Assembly: GCA_018883385.1 (NCBI GenBank)
Contig: VEQD01000001.1
Coordinates: 26,747-90,746, forward strand
Length of the DNA stretch: 64,000 nt
DNA from: Rhodocyclaceae bacterium
Lineage (GTDB): Bacteria > Pseudomonadota > Gammaproteobacteria > Burkholderiales > Rhodocyclaceae
Direction: 5' to 3'
How positions within the stretch are numbered: position 1 is the first letter of the stretch; the number at the start of each line of letters is the position of its first letter. Shown piece by piece: positions 35,521-45,047 of this stretch. Below the pieces are notes generated by a model that saw only the letters and a list, made by a program, of their open reading frames with translations, was not told where the DNA came from and did no database searches. The position numbers were made by a program, and so were the translations under genes.

Positions 35521-37710
35521 ATGACGGATACGACAGAACATCTTTTGAAGCTCACCGGATTACGCTGTGCCAACTGCGCAAATACCGTCCGTAAAGCCTT
35601 AGAGCAGGTCGGCGGCGTCTCAGCGACGGTTAATTTCGCCACGGAAGAAGCCATCGTGCACGCTCCGGGGTCAGTATCACCAGAGACGCTGATTCATGTC
35701 GTCGAGGCTGCGGGCTATGGCGCATCAGAAATCAATGACGCGTTTGAAGACGTGGAACCGGTTGTGGATCATGCGGCGCGCCGCCGTTTCTGGATTGCTG
35801 CAGTGTGTGCATTACCACTGATCCTGCAGATGCCCCTGGCAACATTGGGCATACATGAACACCTCTCCCAGACCTGGCAGTTCGCGTTGGCGACCCCCGT
35901 GCAGGTCTGGGTGGCCTGGCCGTTTTATCGGGGTGCGTGGCACGCACTCAAACTGCGTAGCGCCAACATGGATGTCTTGGTCAGTCTTGGCACGCTCGCC
36001 GCTTATGGGTATTCCACAGCGATCTGGTGGTGGGGGCTAGCAGCTGATGTCTATTTTGAAGCCTCGGTCGTCGTGATCACCTTAGTGATGGCCGGTAAAT
36101 ATCTGGAACATCGCGCCAAACAATCGAGTGCATCGGCGATTACACGATTGCTGCATCTCGCCCCCAAAAGCGCGTGGAAGAAAAATGACGCAGCGGATTT
36201 TGTGCTGGTACCGTTGACGGATATCCGTCCCGGAGACGAGGTCAGGATCACGAGCGGCGCATCGGTGCCAATCGACGGCTGGGTGATCGAAGGTCAATCG
36301 GCCGTCAGTGAAGCCATGTTGACTGGCGAACCAGTCCCTGTTGAAAAGCGTCGTGATGACAAGGTCTATGCGGGCACGCTGAACGGTGACGGCGTTCTGA
36401 TCTGTCGCGTCAGCGGTGTGGGCCGAACCACGGTGCTGGCCGGTATCGCCCGGCTGGTCGCGCAGGCACAAGGGTCTCGGGCACCGGTGCAAGCGCTCGT
36501 GGATCGCGTTTCTGCCTGGTTTGTTCCGGTGGTGGTCCTGATTGCTCTGTTGACGCTCTTGTACGGTGGTCTTGTCCTGGATAGCTGGCAGACTGGCGTG
36601 GTCCGCGCGGTCGCCGTACTGGTGATTTCTTGCCCATGTGCGCTGGGTCTGGCAACGCCTACCGCGATCATGGTGGGGATCGGTGAGGCCGCGCGCCAGG
36701 GGATTCTCGTGCGCGATGCCGATGCCTTGCAACAAGCCGCGAGCGCCGCAGCGGTCGTCTTTGACAAGACGGGAACGCTCACCGAGGGGCAGGTTCGTTT
36801 GACGGATAGGGTGCTGCGTGATGACGATCCCCTGGGTCAACCAGCGACCCTGGTACTCGTCGCCGCCCTGGAGCAGGGCTCATCACACCCCATTGCGCAT
36901 GCTATTCGTACGGCCGCAGGTCATGAATTGCCAGGGTCTGATTTGCCGGCTGTGAGCAACTTCCGAACCGAACCGGGGGTCGGGGTCTTTGGGGTGATTG
37001 CAGGTCAGCTTTATGGGGTGGAGCGTTGGTCAGATCAATGGGCCAATGTGGGCGGGGGTTTCTGGTCACAAGCCGCTGGCCGACTCATGGCCGAGGCAAA
37101 GAGTGTCTCGGTACTCAGCAAAGCGGGACAGCCAATCGCGTTGCTGGGTTTTGCCGACACGGTACGATCGGATGCGATGGCGGCCGTTCGGGTCGTGCAG
37201 GCCCTGGGGCTCAAACCGATTTTGTTGACCGGTGATCAGCCCGAAGCCGCCCGCGTCGTCGCGGCGCAGCTAGGGATTGACGAGGTGCATGCGGGCGTAA
37301 TGCCGGCAGGCAAAGCCGGGCAGGTCAGAAAATTGATGGACGTGTTGCCGGCTGGCGTGATCATGGTGGGGGACGGCATCAATGATGCACCGGCGTTGGC
37401 GGCTGCCTCGGTCGGGGTCGCCATGGGTGGCGGGATGGATATCGCTATGGAAAGCGCCGGCATCGTTCTCATGCATAACCGCTTGACCGGGGTGCCCGAT
37501 GCCATTCGCCTTGCCCGACGCACCCTATCCAAAATCCGGCAGAATCTATTTTTAGCCTTTATTTACAATGTATTGGCGATACCTCTGGCAGTGTCCGGCG
37601 CGCTGAGCCCGATGGTCGCCGGTGCCGCTATGGCCTGTTCGTCAATTTCAGTGGTGGGAAATTCTCTCTTATTGCGCCGCCGATCGTTGCAGACGCATGA
37701 AAAATCCTGA
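35521..37710 (+). CDS. copA: P1B-1 copper-exporting ATPase
   Basis: Exports Cu(I) from the cytoplasm. The 729-residue protein has one heavy-metal-associated domain (GLRCANCANTV near residue 13), eight expected spans, the membrane metal site SCPCALGLATP near 370, phosphorylation site DKTGTLT near 417, TGE-type actuator loop LTGEPVPVEK near 267 and GDGINDAPAL near 617. Conserved N...YN and MxxSS in the last helices (YNVLAIP, MACSSISVV) mark the Cu(I) class. Distinct from ccoI by its lack of the N-terminal Cys-rich domain. Probably the copper-tolerance pump. Confidence 0.95.
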   Translation: MTDTTEHLLKLTGLRCANCANTVRKALEQVGGVSATVNFATEEAIVHAPGSVSPETLIHVVEAAGYGASEINDAFEDVEPVVDHAARRRFWIAAVCALPLILQMPLATLGIHEHLSQTWQFALATPVQVWVAWPFYRGAWHALKLRSANMDVLVSLGTLAAYGYSTAIWWWGLAADVYFEASVVVITLVMAGKYLEHRAKQSSASAITRLLHLAPKSAWKKNDAADFVLVPLTDIRPGDEVRITSGASVPIDGWVIEGQSAVSEAMLTGEPVPVEKRRDDKVYAGTLNGDGVLICRVSGVGRTTVLAGIARLVAQAQGSRAPVQALVDRVSAWFVPVVVLIALLTLLYGGLVLDSWQTGVVRAVAVLVISCPCALGLATPTAIMVGIGEAARQGILVRDADALQQAASAAAVVFDKTGTLTEGQVRLTDRVLRDDDPLGQPATLVLVAALEQGSSHPIAHAIRTAAGHELPGSDLPAVSNFRTEPGVGVFGVIAGQLYGVERWSDQWANVGGGFWSQAAGRLMAEAKSVSVLSKAGQPIALLGFADTVRSDAMAAVRVVQALGLKPILLTGDQPEAARVVAAQLGIDEVHAGVMPAGKAGQVRKLMDVLPAGVIMVGDGINDAPALAAASVGVAMGGGMDIAMESAGIVLMHNRLTGVPDAIRLARRTLSKIRQNLFLAFIYNVLAIPLAVSGALSPMVAGAAMACSSISVVGNSLLLRRRSLQTHEKS

Positions 37711-37718
37711 TCAGCGGC

Positions 37719-37724
37719 TATAAT
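37719..37724 (+). promoter_or_regulatory. Consensus -10 upstream of ppa
   Basis: TATAAT lies at 37719-37724, starting 9 bases after the copA stop and 85 bases before the ppa ATG. A -35 at the usual distance is not clear. It would give a leader of about 78 bases for ppa. Confidence 0.4.
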
Positions 37725-37808
37725 TTTCAAGTTCGACCGCCATCCATGATGCGTTCAACCAGCCACACCAAGACCAAACCACCATCATTCCAAAAATAGG
37801 GAGCAGAC

Positions 37809-38342
37809 ATGAACATCGATAACATTTCCATCGGCAAGGATGTCCCGAACGATTTCAACGTCGTGATCGAGATTTCGGCCAATGCACCAGGCATCAAGTA
37901 TGAGCTGGACAAAGATTCTGGCGCCGTTTTCGTCGATCGCTTTATCGCGACCCCGATGCACTATCCCTGTAACTACGGTTTCATTCCGTCGACCTTGTCG
38001 GAAGATGGGGATCCGGTAGACGTTCTGGTGGTGTCTCCGTATCCGCTGCCCCCGGGCGTCGTGATCCGTTGCCGTGCGATTGGTATGCTGGCCATGGAAG
38101 ATGAAGCCGGTGAAGATGCCAAACTGGTCGCCGTACCGGTGTCGAAGCTGACGGGCATTTATGACAAGGTTCAAAGCACGAGTGACCTGCCGGAACTGCT
38201 GATCAAGCAGATCACGCACTTCTTCGAACACTACAAGGATCTGGAGGCCGGCAAGTGGGTCAAGGTCAAGGGCTGGAAAGACGCCGCTGCGGCCAAGGCT
38301 GAAATTACCTCGGGCGTTGCTCGCGCCAAGACCGGCAAGTAA
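37809..38342 (+). CDS. ppa: Inorganic pyrophosphatase (family I)
   Basis: Hydrolyses PPi to two phosphates, pulling biosynthetic reactions forward. The 177-residue protein has [18 protein letters not shown] near residue 20, [23 protein letters not shown] near 55 (metal-binding DxDPxD type region) and a conserved [13 protein letters not shown] near 97. It ends with the standard [17 protein letters not shown] precedes the ATG. Length is that of E. coli Ppa. A terminator follows. Notable next to the PPi-type-like phosphofructokinase at 49.4 kb, which may compete for or use PPi. Confidence 0.95.
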   Translation: MNIDNISIGKDVPNDFNVVIEISANAPGIKYELDKDSGAVFVDRFIATPMHYPCNYGFIPSTLSEDGDPVDVLVVSPYPLPPGVVIRCRAIGMLAMEDEAGEDAKLVAVPVSKLTGIYDKVQSTSDLPELLIKQITHFFEHYKDLEAGKWVKVKGWKDAAAAKAEITSGVARAKTGK

Positions 38343-38372
38343 TCCAAGGCTTATAAGCATCAAAGGCCTTAC

Positions 38373-38403
38373 AATGGCCCTGACTTCAGTCAGGGCCATT
38401 TTT
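38373..38403 (+). terminator. Intrinsic terminator after ppa
   Basis: AATGGCCCTGACT (38373-38385) and AGTCAGGGCCATT (38388-38400) are perfectly complementary and are followed by TTT, giving a strong 13-base-pair hairpin with a tight TC loop (a four-base loop if the end pair opens). Confidence 0.9.
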
Positions 38404-38439
38404 CGTGGTGATTCCGAAAATAGGAAACGGGAGCGTTAG

Positions 38440-40053
38440 GTGCGGGTTGCGATTGCTCAGATGAATGTGGTGCTCGGCGATTTGCCGGGTAACGTCCGCC
38501 GCATTACCGAAGCTGCTGAAGAAGCCCTTGCGGCGGGGGCAGATTTATTGCTCACGCCCGAGTTGAGCCTGTGTGGCTATCCGCCAGAAGATTTGCTGCT
38601 GCGCCCGGATTTTTACCGGTTGAATGATGCGGCGCTATCCGCTCTGGCTGAGCGAACGCGGATGCTGGATCTGGCGATCGTCGTTGGCCACCCGTGCATG
38701 GAAGATGCTAAGCATTACAACGCAGCGAGCGTCTTTGTCCGTGGTCAGCGTCTTTGTACTTATCGCAAGCAACATCTACCCCAGTACGAAGTTTTTGATG
38801 AATGTCGTTACTTCTCGCCTGGTCGTGACACCGTTGTTTTTGAACACGCGGGTGTGCGTTTCGGATTGGCAATTTGTGAAGACGTCTGGTACACCGGCCC
38901 GGCTCTAAATGCCAAGGCAGCCGGCGCCGATGTGCTGCTGGTGCTGAACGCGTCGCCGTATCATCTGGACAAAGCTGTCGACCGGCAGAGTATTTTGCAA
39001 CAGCGCGTTGCCGAAACGGGTCTATCGATTGTCTATTGCAACCTGGTTGGCGGTCAGGATGAACTGGTGTTTGACGGCGCCTCCTGCTTGATGACCTATG
39101 ACGCCAGGATCGCGCTGCAGCTGCCACAGTTTCAGGCGTCTGTGGCGACGGCTGACTACGTTCGTGGTGCATGGACCACCCCTGTCGTGAGTGCGGCGCC
39201 GATATCGCTGGATGCACAGATTTATAAGGCGCTGGTGTTGGGGGTGCGGGATTATTTCGCCAAGAATGGCTTTGCCGGAGCCTACATCGGTCTATCGGGG
39301 GGGATCGATTCAGCGCTCACGTTGTGTGTGGCGGTCGAAGCCTTGGGCGTTGATCGTGTGCGGCCGATTATTATGCCGTCGCCTTATACAGCACAGATGA
39401 GTATTGATGATTCTCTGGCGCTGAGTGCAAATCTCGGTGTGAAGTCAGAAATAATCGACATCCAGCCAGCCATGCGAACCTACGAAGACATCCTGGCGCC
39501 TTATTTTGTAGGGCAGCCGGTCGACGCCACGGAAGAGAATCTGCAAGCACGGATTCGCGGCAATTTGCTGATGGCACTGTCCAATAAAAGCGGCTGGCTG
39601 GTGCTGACGACCGGTAATAAGTCGGAAATGGCGGTCGGATATTGCACACTCTACGGCGACATGGCCGGCGGTTTCGCCGTGCTCAAGGATCTGTTCAAAA
39701 CCAAGGTCTACGAGGTCTCGCGCTGGATCAATCGAGACAGGGAGGTCATCCCCTGGCGGATCATCGAACGGCCACCATCGGCCGAGTTGCGCCCGGATCA
39801 GACGGATCAGGATTCGCTGCCCCCTTATGAAGTGCTTGACGCCATCGTCGCTGCCTATATGGAGCAGGATCTCAGCCCGCGCCAAATCATGGCGCTGGGC
39901 TATCGCGAAGACGATGTCAAGCGGGTCGTCCGCCTGCTGCGTATTTCCGAGTACAAACGCCGCCAGTCGCCGGTCGGCATCCGTTTAACGCGCCGGGGTT
40001 TTGGCAAGGATTGGCGTTATCCGATTACCAACCGCTATGCCGATGAGTGGTAA
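38440..40053 (+). CDS. nadE: Glutamine-dependent NAD+ synthetase
   Basis: Makes NAD from nicotinic-acid adenine dinucleotide, using glutamine through a nitrilase-type domain. The 537-residue protein has the glutaminase half with catalytic Glu in LTPELSLCGYPPEDLL near residue 44, Lys in YRKQHLPQY near 112, and Cys in LAICEDVW near 149. The synthetase half has the PP-loop GLSGGIDSALTL near 285 and TTGNKSEMAVGYCTLYGDMAG near 392. GTG 38440 starts it. This two-domain, single-chain form is standard in proteobacteria that lack the short NadE. Confidence 0.95.
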   Translation: MRVAIAQMNVVLGDLPGNVRRITEAAEEALAAGADLLLTPELSLCGYPPEDLLLRPDFYRLNDAALSALAERTRMLDLAIVVGHPCMEDAKHYNAASVFVRGQRLCTYRKQHLPQYEVFDECRYFSPGRDTVVFEHAGVRFGLAICEDVWYTGPALNAKAAGADVLLVLNASPYHLDKAVDRQSILQQRVAETGLSIVYCNLVGGQDELVFDGASCLMTYDARIALQLPQFQASVATADYVRGAWTTPVVSAAPISLDAQIYKALVLGVRDYFAKNGFAGAYIGLSGGIDSALTLCVAVEALGVDRVRPIIMPSPYTAQMSIDDSLALSANLGVKSEIIDIQPAMRTYEDILAPYFVGQPVDATEENLQARIRGNLLMALSNKSGWLVLTTGNKSEMAVGYCTLYGDMAGGFAVLKDLFKTKVYEVSRWINRDREVIPWRIIERPPSAELRPDQTDQDSLPPYEVLDAIVAAYMEQDLSPRQIMALGYREDDVKRVVRLLRISEYKRRQSPVGIRLTRRGFGKDWRYPITNRYADEW

Positions 40054-40083
40054 GATTAAGCCCATCGGAATAATCGTTTTTGA

Positions 40084-40437
<354 letters not shown>

Positions 40438-40458
40438 GCGGCTAGTCTTCATCGCCGG

Positions 40459-40491
40459 GCCCTGCGCTGATCACGCAGGGCTTTTTATTTT
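40459..40491 (+). terminator. Intrinsic terminator after glnB
   Basis: GCCCTGCG (40459-40466) pairs with CGCAGGGC (40474-40481) around a CTGATCA loop, followed by TTTTTATTTT. A standard terminator. Confidence 0.9.
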
Positions 40492-40509
40492 CAAGTACGC
40501 CGTCAGCCG

Positions 40510-41097
40510 ATGCCCCTTATTGCATTCAACAAACCCTATGGTGTCGTTTCCCAGTTCACGCCGGAAGGCCGTTGGCAAGGTTTGTCGGATTATCTGAGAC
40601 TCCCGCAATACCGGGTGGCGGGACGACTAGACGCCGATAGTGAAGGCCTTCTTCTGCTAACGGATGATGGCCGTCTGCAGTCGCGTATTGCAGAGCCTCG
40701 GCATAAGCTTCCTAAAACTTATTGGGTGCAGGTGGAGGGGCAGCCGGATGATGCGGCGCTGGCTGCGTTACGGGCTGGCCCACTGCTCAACGACGGTCCC
40801 ACACAACCCTGCCGCGTCGAGCAGTTGCCGGATGACTTGGAGGAGTCTTGTCTTTGGCCCAGAACCCCGCCGATCCGTTTTCGTAAATCGGTCCCCACCC
40901 GTTGGCTGGCAGTGACCCTGACGGAAGGGCGAAATCGGCAGGTCAAGCGGATGTGTGCCGCGGTGGGCCTCCCAGTCTTGCGTCTAATCCGTGTCTCGAT
41001 CGGCGGCATCCGTCTGTTTGAACTGGATCAGGGTCATGCTTTATCCTTGGGGCAGTCGGTGCCTGTGCCCGTCGCCCATCTGGATGCCATCCTATGA
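40510..41097 (+). CDS. rluE: 23S rRNA pseudouridine synthase (RluE-like)
   Basis: Isomerises a specific uridine of 23S rRNA. The 195-residue protein begins LIAFNKPYGVVSQFT, has the catalytic Asp in VAGRLDADSEGLLLLTDDG near residue 37, KTYWVQVEG near 72, and GRNRQVKRMCAAVGLPVLRL near 140, typical of the RsuA/RluB/E/F group. There is no N-terminal S4 domain, which is typical of RluE. Overlaps the DUF192 gene by 4 bases. Confidence 0.9.
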   Translation: MPLIAFNKPYGVVSQFTPEGRWQGLSDYLRLPQYRVAGRLDADSEGLLLLTDDGRLQSRIAEPRHKLPKTYWVQVEGQPDDAALAALRAGPLLNDGPTQPCRVEQLPDDLEESCLWPRTPPIRFRKSVPTRWLAVTLTEGRNRQVKRMCAAVGLPVLRLIRVSIGGIRLFELDQGHALSLGQSVPVPVAHLDAIL

Positions 41098-41540
41098 AGA
41101 GAATGATTCCCCGTCTTGTCTGCACGTTCATGCTGTCACTACCGATGCTGGCATGTGCGTCTTCCGAATTGTTTCGATTGAGCCTGGGGGATGGGGCGCT
41201 GCAGGTTGAGGTTGCCGCCACGCAAGCCCAGCGCGCGCAGGGGTTGATGAATCGGTCGCAACTGGACGCCTCGCGCGGCATGTTATTTGTTTATCCGGTC
41301 CCGGCTTATTTTTGCATGTGGATGAAGAACACGCTGATCCCTCTGTCGGTGGCCTTTATTGACGCCCAGGGGCGTGTAATCAATATCGCTGATATGGTGC
41401 CGCAGACCGAGACAAACCATTGCACGCGCAGTAACGCCACCTATGCGCTTGAGGCCAATCAGGGCTGGTTTGCCCGGCATGGCGTTCAACCCGGCACTCA
41501 GGTCATCGGGTTAGAAAAAATACCCAAGGGCGAGTATTGA
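41094..41540 (+). CDS. DUF192 family secreted protein
   Basis: A 148-residue protein with an N-terminal signal peptide (MKRMIPRLVCTFMLSLPMLA) that ends near a Cys, leaving open either signal peptidase I or lipoprotein processing. The DUF192 core follows, with the landmark RAQGLMNRSQLDASRGMLF near 44 and WMKNTLIPLSVAFID near 78, then AxYALEAN. Function of the family is unknown. It sits between rluE and ubiC, overlapping the former by 4 bases and lying 3 bases before the latter. Confidence 0.88.
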   Translation: MKRMIPRLVCTFMLSLPMLACASSELFRLSLGDGALQVEVAATQAQRAQGLMNRSQLDASRGMLFVYPVPAYFCMWMKNTLIPLSVAFIDAQGRVINIADMVPQTETNHCTRSNATYALEANQGWFARHGVQPGTQVIGLEKIPKGEY

Positions 41541-41543
41541 TCG

Positions 41544-42116
41544 ATGGGTATGCGTGAAAGCCGAATCAGGTCGGATCGCTTCAAGGGGCGCAGCCGGGGA
41601 AGCCACTGGCACCCCCTAGGTAAAGCGCTGAGTCCGCCATTGACGCTGAGACGCTGGCTGCTCGAACCGCGCTCGCTCACGGTGCGATTGCAGCGACACT
41701 ATGGCGATGTGTCTTTGCGCGTTATACGACAGGCACTGGGTGAGCCCTATAACGATGAAGGAACTGGCCGTTTACCGCTGGCGGTTTGTCGTGCGGTGGT
41801 GCTGTCATCTGGTGATGGCGCGCCTCTGGTGGTGGCACACTCGATTCTTCCTGCCGTACCCCGTGGTCCGCTTTCGGTCATGTTCCGTAAACTAGGTCGC
41901 CAGGCGCTGGGGTCATTGTTGTTTACGCATCGCGGCTTCGAACGTCGGCAGCGGGAGTGGGCGTTTCTGGATAAACGACACCCCCTCTACCGTCTGACCA
42001 GCCTCGAGGATATTTCAACGCCGCCGGAACGGTACTGGGCGCGCCGTGCCGTGTTCAGTATGTCGCGTTATCCAGCGCAGTCAGTTCAGGTGACCGAGGT
42101 ATTTTGTATCAAGTGA
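41544..42116 (+). CDS. ubiC: Chorismate lyase
   Basis: Splits chorismate into pyruvate and 4-hydroxybenzoate, the first step toward ubiquinone. The 190-residue protein matches the UbiC layout: an N-terminal LTLRRWLLEPRSLT, REVIL-type ..CRAVVLSSGDGAPLVVAHSILP near 90, LGRQALGSLLF near 120, and the C-terminal WARRAVFSMSRYP...VTEVFC with the conserved Arg and Glu. Sequence similarity to E. coli UbiC is modest, so the start and function are less sure than for the neighbours. It begins 3 bases after the DUF192 gene. Implies a ubiquinone pathway in the same organism as the MenA-like protein. Confidence 0.75.
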   Translation: MGMRESRIRSDRFKGRSRGSHWHPLGKALSPPLTLRRWLLEPRSLTVRLQRHYGDVSLRVIRQALGEPYNDEGTGRLPLAVCRAVVLSSGDGAPLVVAHSILPAVPRGPLSVMFRKLGRQALGSLLFTHRGFERRQREWAFLDKRHPLYRLTSLEDISTPPERYWARRAVFSMSRYPAQSVQVTEVFCIK

Positions 42117-42210
42117 CATAGATGCCATCTAATACGTGCTATGGTTCACAACGAGTGGCGCGTGGATGGTCTTTATGAACGCACGTCTTTGCAGTTTTTT
42201 AGGCGTGTCT

Positions 42211-43068
42211 ATGACAAATCGCGTATTGCCCTGGGTGGCTACCCTGCTATTCAATAGCCTAGCTTTCCTTCCTCTCGCCATGCTTCAGAGCATGGGGCAG
42301 GCGGCAGGATGGATCGCATGGATTGTACCCGGTTCATTCAAGCGCCTTTCGAATGCCAATTTTGCACATGCGTTTCCGAATGCGTCGCCGCAGATGCTTC
42401 GTGGCGCAATGTTATCTGTGGGGCAGATGTTCTTGGAAATGCCCTATTGGTGGGTGCGCCGAAATGATCATGCATTGAATCAAACTGTCGCCGAGGCCGA
42501 CTGGCATTTGTTTGAAGAAGCTTTGAATCAGGGTAACGGTGTCATATTGCTCTCACCCCATATGGGCTGTTTTGAATTATTGGGTCCCGTTTATAGCTCA
42601 CGTCATCAGTCGACCGTGCTTTTTCGTCCACCACGAATGATTTGGTTGCGGGAGTGGATTGTGGCCATGCGAACCCGTCAGAAACTCAAGATGGCGCCGG
42701 CCAATCAAACGGGTGTTCGGTCCCTGGTACGCGCTTTGCGTAAAGGCCAAACAGTGGGTATTTTGCCCGATCAGGTGCCGGTTTTGGGCGAGGGAGTTTG
42801 GGCGCCTTTTTTTGGGCGTCCAGCCTACACTATGACACTGGTGCAAAGGCTTCAGACGCTAACGAGCGCGAAAATTTTTGTATTAGGCGTAGAGCGGCTG
42901 GGTATCGCGAAGGGTTACAGAATGCACATAGCACCAATGCAGGAAACGCTATCTTTGAATCCTACGGAAGCGGCAACACAAGTCAATCTCGCTTTGGAAG
43001 CGATGATACGGATCGCCCCAGCTCAATATCTCTGGGGTTATAACCGCTACAAACAGCCTGTTGTCTGA
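42211..43068 (+). CDS. LpxL/HtrB-like lipid A or lysophospholipid acyltransferase
   Basis: A membrane-bound acyltransferase of about 285 residues. It has an N-terminal hydrophobic segment at 5-45 and the catalytic HX4E motif in LSPHMGCFELLG near residue 113. LPDQVPVLGEGVWAPFFGRPAYT near 192 fits the lauroyl/myristoyl transferase family. Members finish lipid A by adding secondary acyl chains, which suits the lpxK and kdsB genes nearby. The start is unsure: ATG 42211 puts a membrane anchor near the N-terminus; ATG 42175 and GTG 42136 are alternatives. The DNA looks more AT-rich than the neighbours. Followed by a bidirectional terminator. Confidence 0.85.
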   Translation: MTNRVLPWVATLLFNSLAFLPLAMLQSMGQAAGWIAWIVPGSFKRLSNANFAHAFPNASPQMLRGAMLSVGQMFLEMPYWWVRRNDHALNQTVAEADWHLFEEALNQGNGVILLSPHMGCFELLGPVYSSRHQSTVLFRPPRMIWLREWIVAMRTRQKLKMAPANQTGVRSLVRALRKGQTVGILPDQVPVLGEGVWAPFFGRPAYTMTLVQRLQTLTSAKIFVLGVERLGIAKGYRMHIAPMQETLSLNPTEAATQVNLALEAMIRIAPAQYLWGYNRYKQPVV

Positions 43069-43080
43069 ACGCCAAATAAA

Positions 43081-43115
43081 AAAACCGGCCTAGTTGTGAG
43101 AACTGGGCCGGTTTT
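43081..43115. terminator. Bidirectional terminator, acyltransferase/sodB
   Basis: AAAACCGGCC (43081-43090) pairs with GGCCGGTTTT (43106-43115). The stem is extended inward by TAGTT/AACTG, around a GTGAG loop, so the whole is a continuous stem of about 15 base pairs. The A-run and T-run at the two ends serve both directions. Confidence 0.88.
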
Positions 43116-43132
43116 TCAACTGACTGAATTGC

Positions 43133-43717
43133 TCAGGCGAAGTTGGCTTCGGCAAATTTCCAGTTGGCCAGTTTGTCGAGGAAGGTCTCGACAAACTTCG
43201 GACGCAGATTGCGATAGTCGATGTAGTAGGCGTGTTCCCACACATCCACCGTCAGCAGTGCCTTGTCGCCGGTGGTCAGCGGGGTGCCTGCGGCGCCCAT
43301 GTTGACGATGTCGACGCTACCGTCGGCCTTCTTGACCAGCCAAGTCCAACCCGAGCCAAAGTTACCGACCGCCGAGGTCTGGAAAGCTTTCTTGAACTCG
43401 TCGAACGAGCCCCATTTTTTATTGATGGCATCAGCAAGGGCACCGGTTGGTGCGCCACCGCCGTTTGGCGACAGACAGTTCCAGAAGAAGGTGTGGTTCC
43501 ACACCTGCGCGGCGTTGTTATAGATGCCACCGGCCGGCGCCTTCTTGACGATCTCTTCCAGGCCCAGCTTTTCGTATTCGGTGCCCGGAATCAGATTGTT
43601 GAGATTGGTCACATACGCTTGGTGGTGCTTGGCATAGTGATAGTCGAAGGTTTCCTCAGACATGTGCGGGGCGAGGGCGTTCTTGGCGAACGGCAGAGCG
43701 GGCAATTCAAAAGCCAT
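43133..43717 (-). CDS. sodB: Superoxide dismutase (Fe type)
   Basis: Disproportionates superoxide in the cytoplasm. The 194-residue protein has metal ligands in FDYHYAKHHQAYV near residue 24 (His), NHTFFWNC near 73 (His) and DVWEHAYYIDYRN near 157 (Asp and His). AQVWNHTFFWNCLSPNGGG is characteristic of iron-dependent SodB rather than MnSOD. The start ATG 43717 follows GGAGA. A good promoter lies at 43755-43783, between sodB and xseA. Terminated by the bidirectional hairpin at 43081. Confidence 0.95.
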   Translation of the reverse strand: MAFELPALPFAKNALAPHMSEETFDYHYAKHHQAYVTNLNNLIPGTEYEKLGLEEIVKKAPAGGIYNNAAQVWNHTFFWNCLSPNGGGAPTGALADAINKKWGSFDEFKKAFQTSAVGNFGSGWTWLVKKADGSVDIVNMGAAGTPLTTGDKALLTVDVWEHAYYIDYRNLRPKFVETFLDKLANWKFAEANFA

Positions 43718-43754
43718 AATATTTTCTCCGTGTTTGGGGTACTGCAAACCTCTG

Positions 43755-43783
43755 ATTCTAGACAGAGCTGGTGTGCCCTGCAA
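43755..43783 (-). promoter_or_regulatory. sigma70-type promoter of sodB
   Basis: Reading leftward, TTGCAG (43783-43778), 17 bases, then TAGAAT (43760-43755). Matches are four and five of six. Transcription would start near 43748 and give a leader of about 31 bases before the sodB ATG. The promoter lies between the xseA stop and sodB, showing that sodB can be expressed alone. Confidence 0.55.
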
Positions 43784-43805
43784 GCGTTGATTGTGCCGAT
43801 GGGGC

Positions 43806-45047
43806 TTAAGACCCGTCGGCGAGAACGGATTCAACGCGTGCCTCCAGTCGGCCATCGGCCAGCCGGAGCTGTAGGGTGCTCTGTGGCGGTGCTTTGTGAA
43901 TGCTGTCGATTAGATGCCCGTGCGCATCGGTAATCAGTGCGTACCCCCGCTGCAGTGGTTGGCTTGGATCCAGCGCCTGTAATCGCAGTCCACATTCGCT
44001 TAGGCCGCGCTTGTGTCGATCGAGCGTGCGTTCGATCCAGTGGGTCATCCGGGTCCGGCATTGGTTTAAACGATCCTGTTGCCGCTCGAGTAATGCCATC
44101 GGGCTACGCAAGCGGGCGCTGTAGCCATCAAGACGCATCGCCGCCTCATCGATTTGCCGGGTCAGCCGCTGGCGTAATCGACCTTGCTGCATCTCCAGTA
44201 ACGAGCGCATACGCGCCTGGTCCGGCGCGATCAGTTCAGCCGCGGCGGTTGGCGTGGGCGCCCGCAGGTCGGCCGCGAGATCGGCCAGGGTGGTGTCGGT
44301 TTCGTGGCCAACGCCGCAAACCAGAGGCAGCGCGCTGGCGGCGATAGCGCGGACAACGGCAGCTTCGTTAAAACACCAGAGATCTTCGAGCGAGCCGCCA
44401 CCACGACAGAGCAAGAGCACATCGGCTGCGCCATGGCGGTTGGCGCTTGCTATGGCCTGAACAATCTGAGCGGTCGCTTCGGCACCTTGCACCAGCGTGG
44501 GGTACAGAATCAAGCGGGCATAAGGTGCGCGACGACTCAGGGTCGTGATCACATCATGTAATGCTGCAGCCTGCGGGCTTGTGATGATGCCTATTGTCCG
44601 CGGGAAACCGGGTAGGGGTTTTTTTCGCTCAGCATCAAATAGTCCGCCAGCCTCCAGTTCGGACTTGAGCTGCAGAAATCGTTCATACAGCGTACCCAGC
44701 CCCCCCTTGACCAGGGTATCGATGGTCAGCTGGAATTCTCCGCGGGCTTCGTAGAGCGTGACTTGGGCGCGGGCACGCACTTTGTCCCCCTGGCGGGGTT
44801 GCCAGGCCAGTCGGGCTGCACGGGTGCGAAAAAGCGCGCAACGCACTTGAGCACCGGCATCTTTGAGGGTGAAATAGATATGCCCCGAGCTGGCCATGGT
44901 GAGCTGGGCAATCTCGCCCTCGACCCAAAGCGGCGAAAATCGAGTCTCCAGCTGATGGCGTACTGCGGCGTTCAGGTCAGAAACCGACAGGATCGGCGTG
45001 TCGATCCGGTCGAGTTCACTCGGGTTTGAGAACGTCTCGTTAAGCAT
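43806..45047 (-). CDS. xseA: Exodeoxyribonuclease VII large subunit
   Basis: Catalytic subunit of the single-strand exonuclease ExoVII. The 413-residue protein has the N-terminal OB-fold (ILSVSDLNAAVRHQLE near 20; GEIAQLTMASSGHIYFTLKD near 46) and the nuclease core with GFPRTIGIITSPQAAALHDV near 138, LLLCRGGGSLEDLWCFNEAAV near 190 and CGVGHETDTTLADLAADLRAPTPTAAAE near 225. A long helical region at 285-370 and QPLQRGYALI near the end follow. I chose ATG 45047 over a GTG at 45077. No xseB in the window. Confidence 0.95.
   Translation of the reverse strand: MLNETFSNPSELDRIDTPILSVSDLNAAVRHQLETRFSPLWVEGEIAQLTMASSGHIYFTLKDAGAQVRCALFRTRAARLAWQPRQGDKVRARAQVTLYEARGEFQLTIDTLVKGGLGTLYERFLQLKSELEAGGLFDAERKKPLPGFPRTIGIITSPQAAALHDVITTLSRRAPYARLILYPTLVQGAEATAQIVQAIASANRHGAADVLLLCRGGGSLEDLWCFNEAAVVRAIAASALPLVCGVGHETDTTLADLAADLRAPTPTAAAELIAPDQARMRSLLEMQQGRLRQRLTRQIDEAAMRLDGYSARLRSPMALLERQQDRLNQCRTRMTHWIERTLDRHKRGLSECGLRLQALDPSQPLQRGYALITDAHGHLIDSIHKAPPQSTLQLRLADGRLEARVESVLADGS

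Noticed and set aside
36082-36840. 252-codon leftward frame opposite copA
   Set aside because: Antisense shadow of copA; no start context and no recognisable domain.
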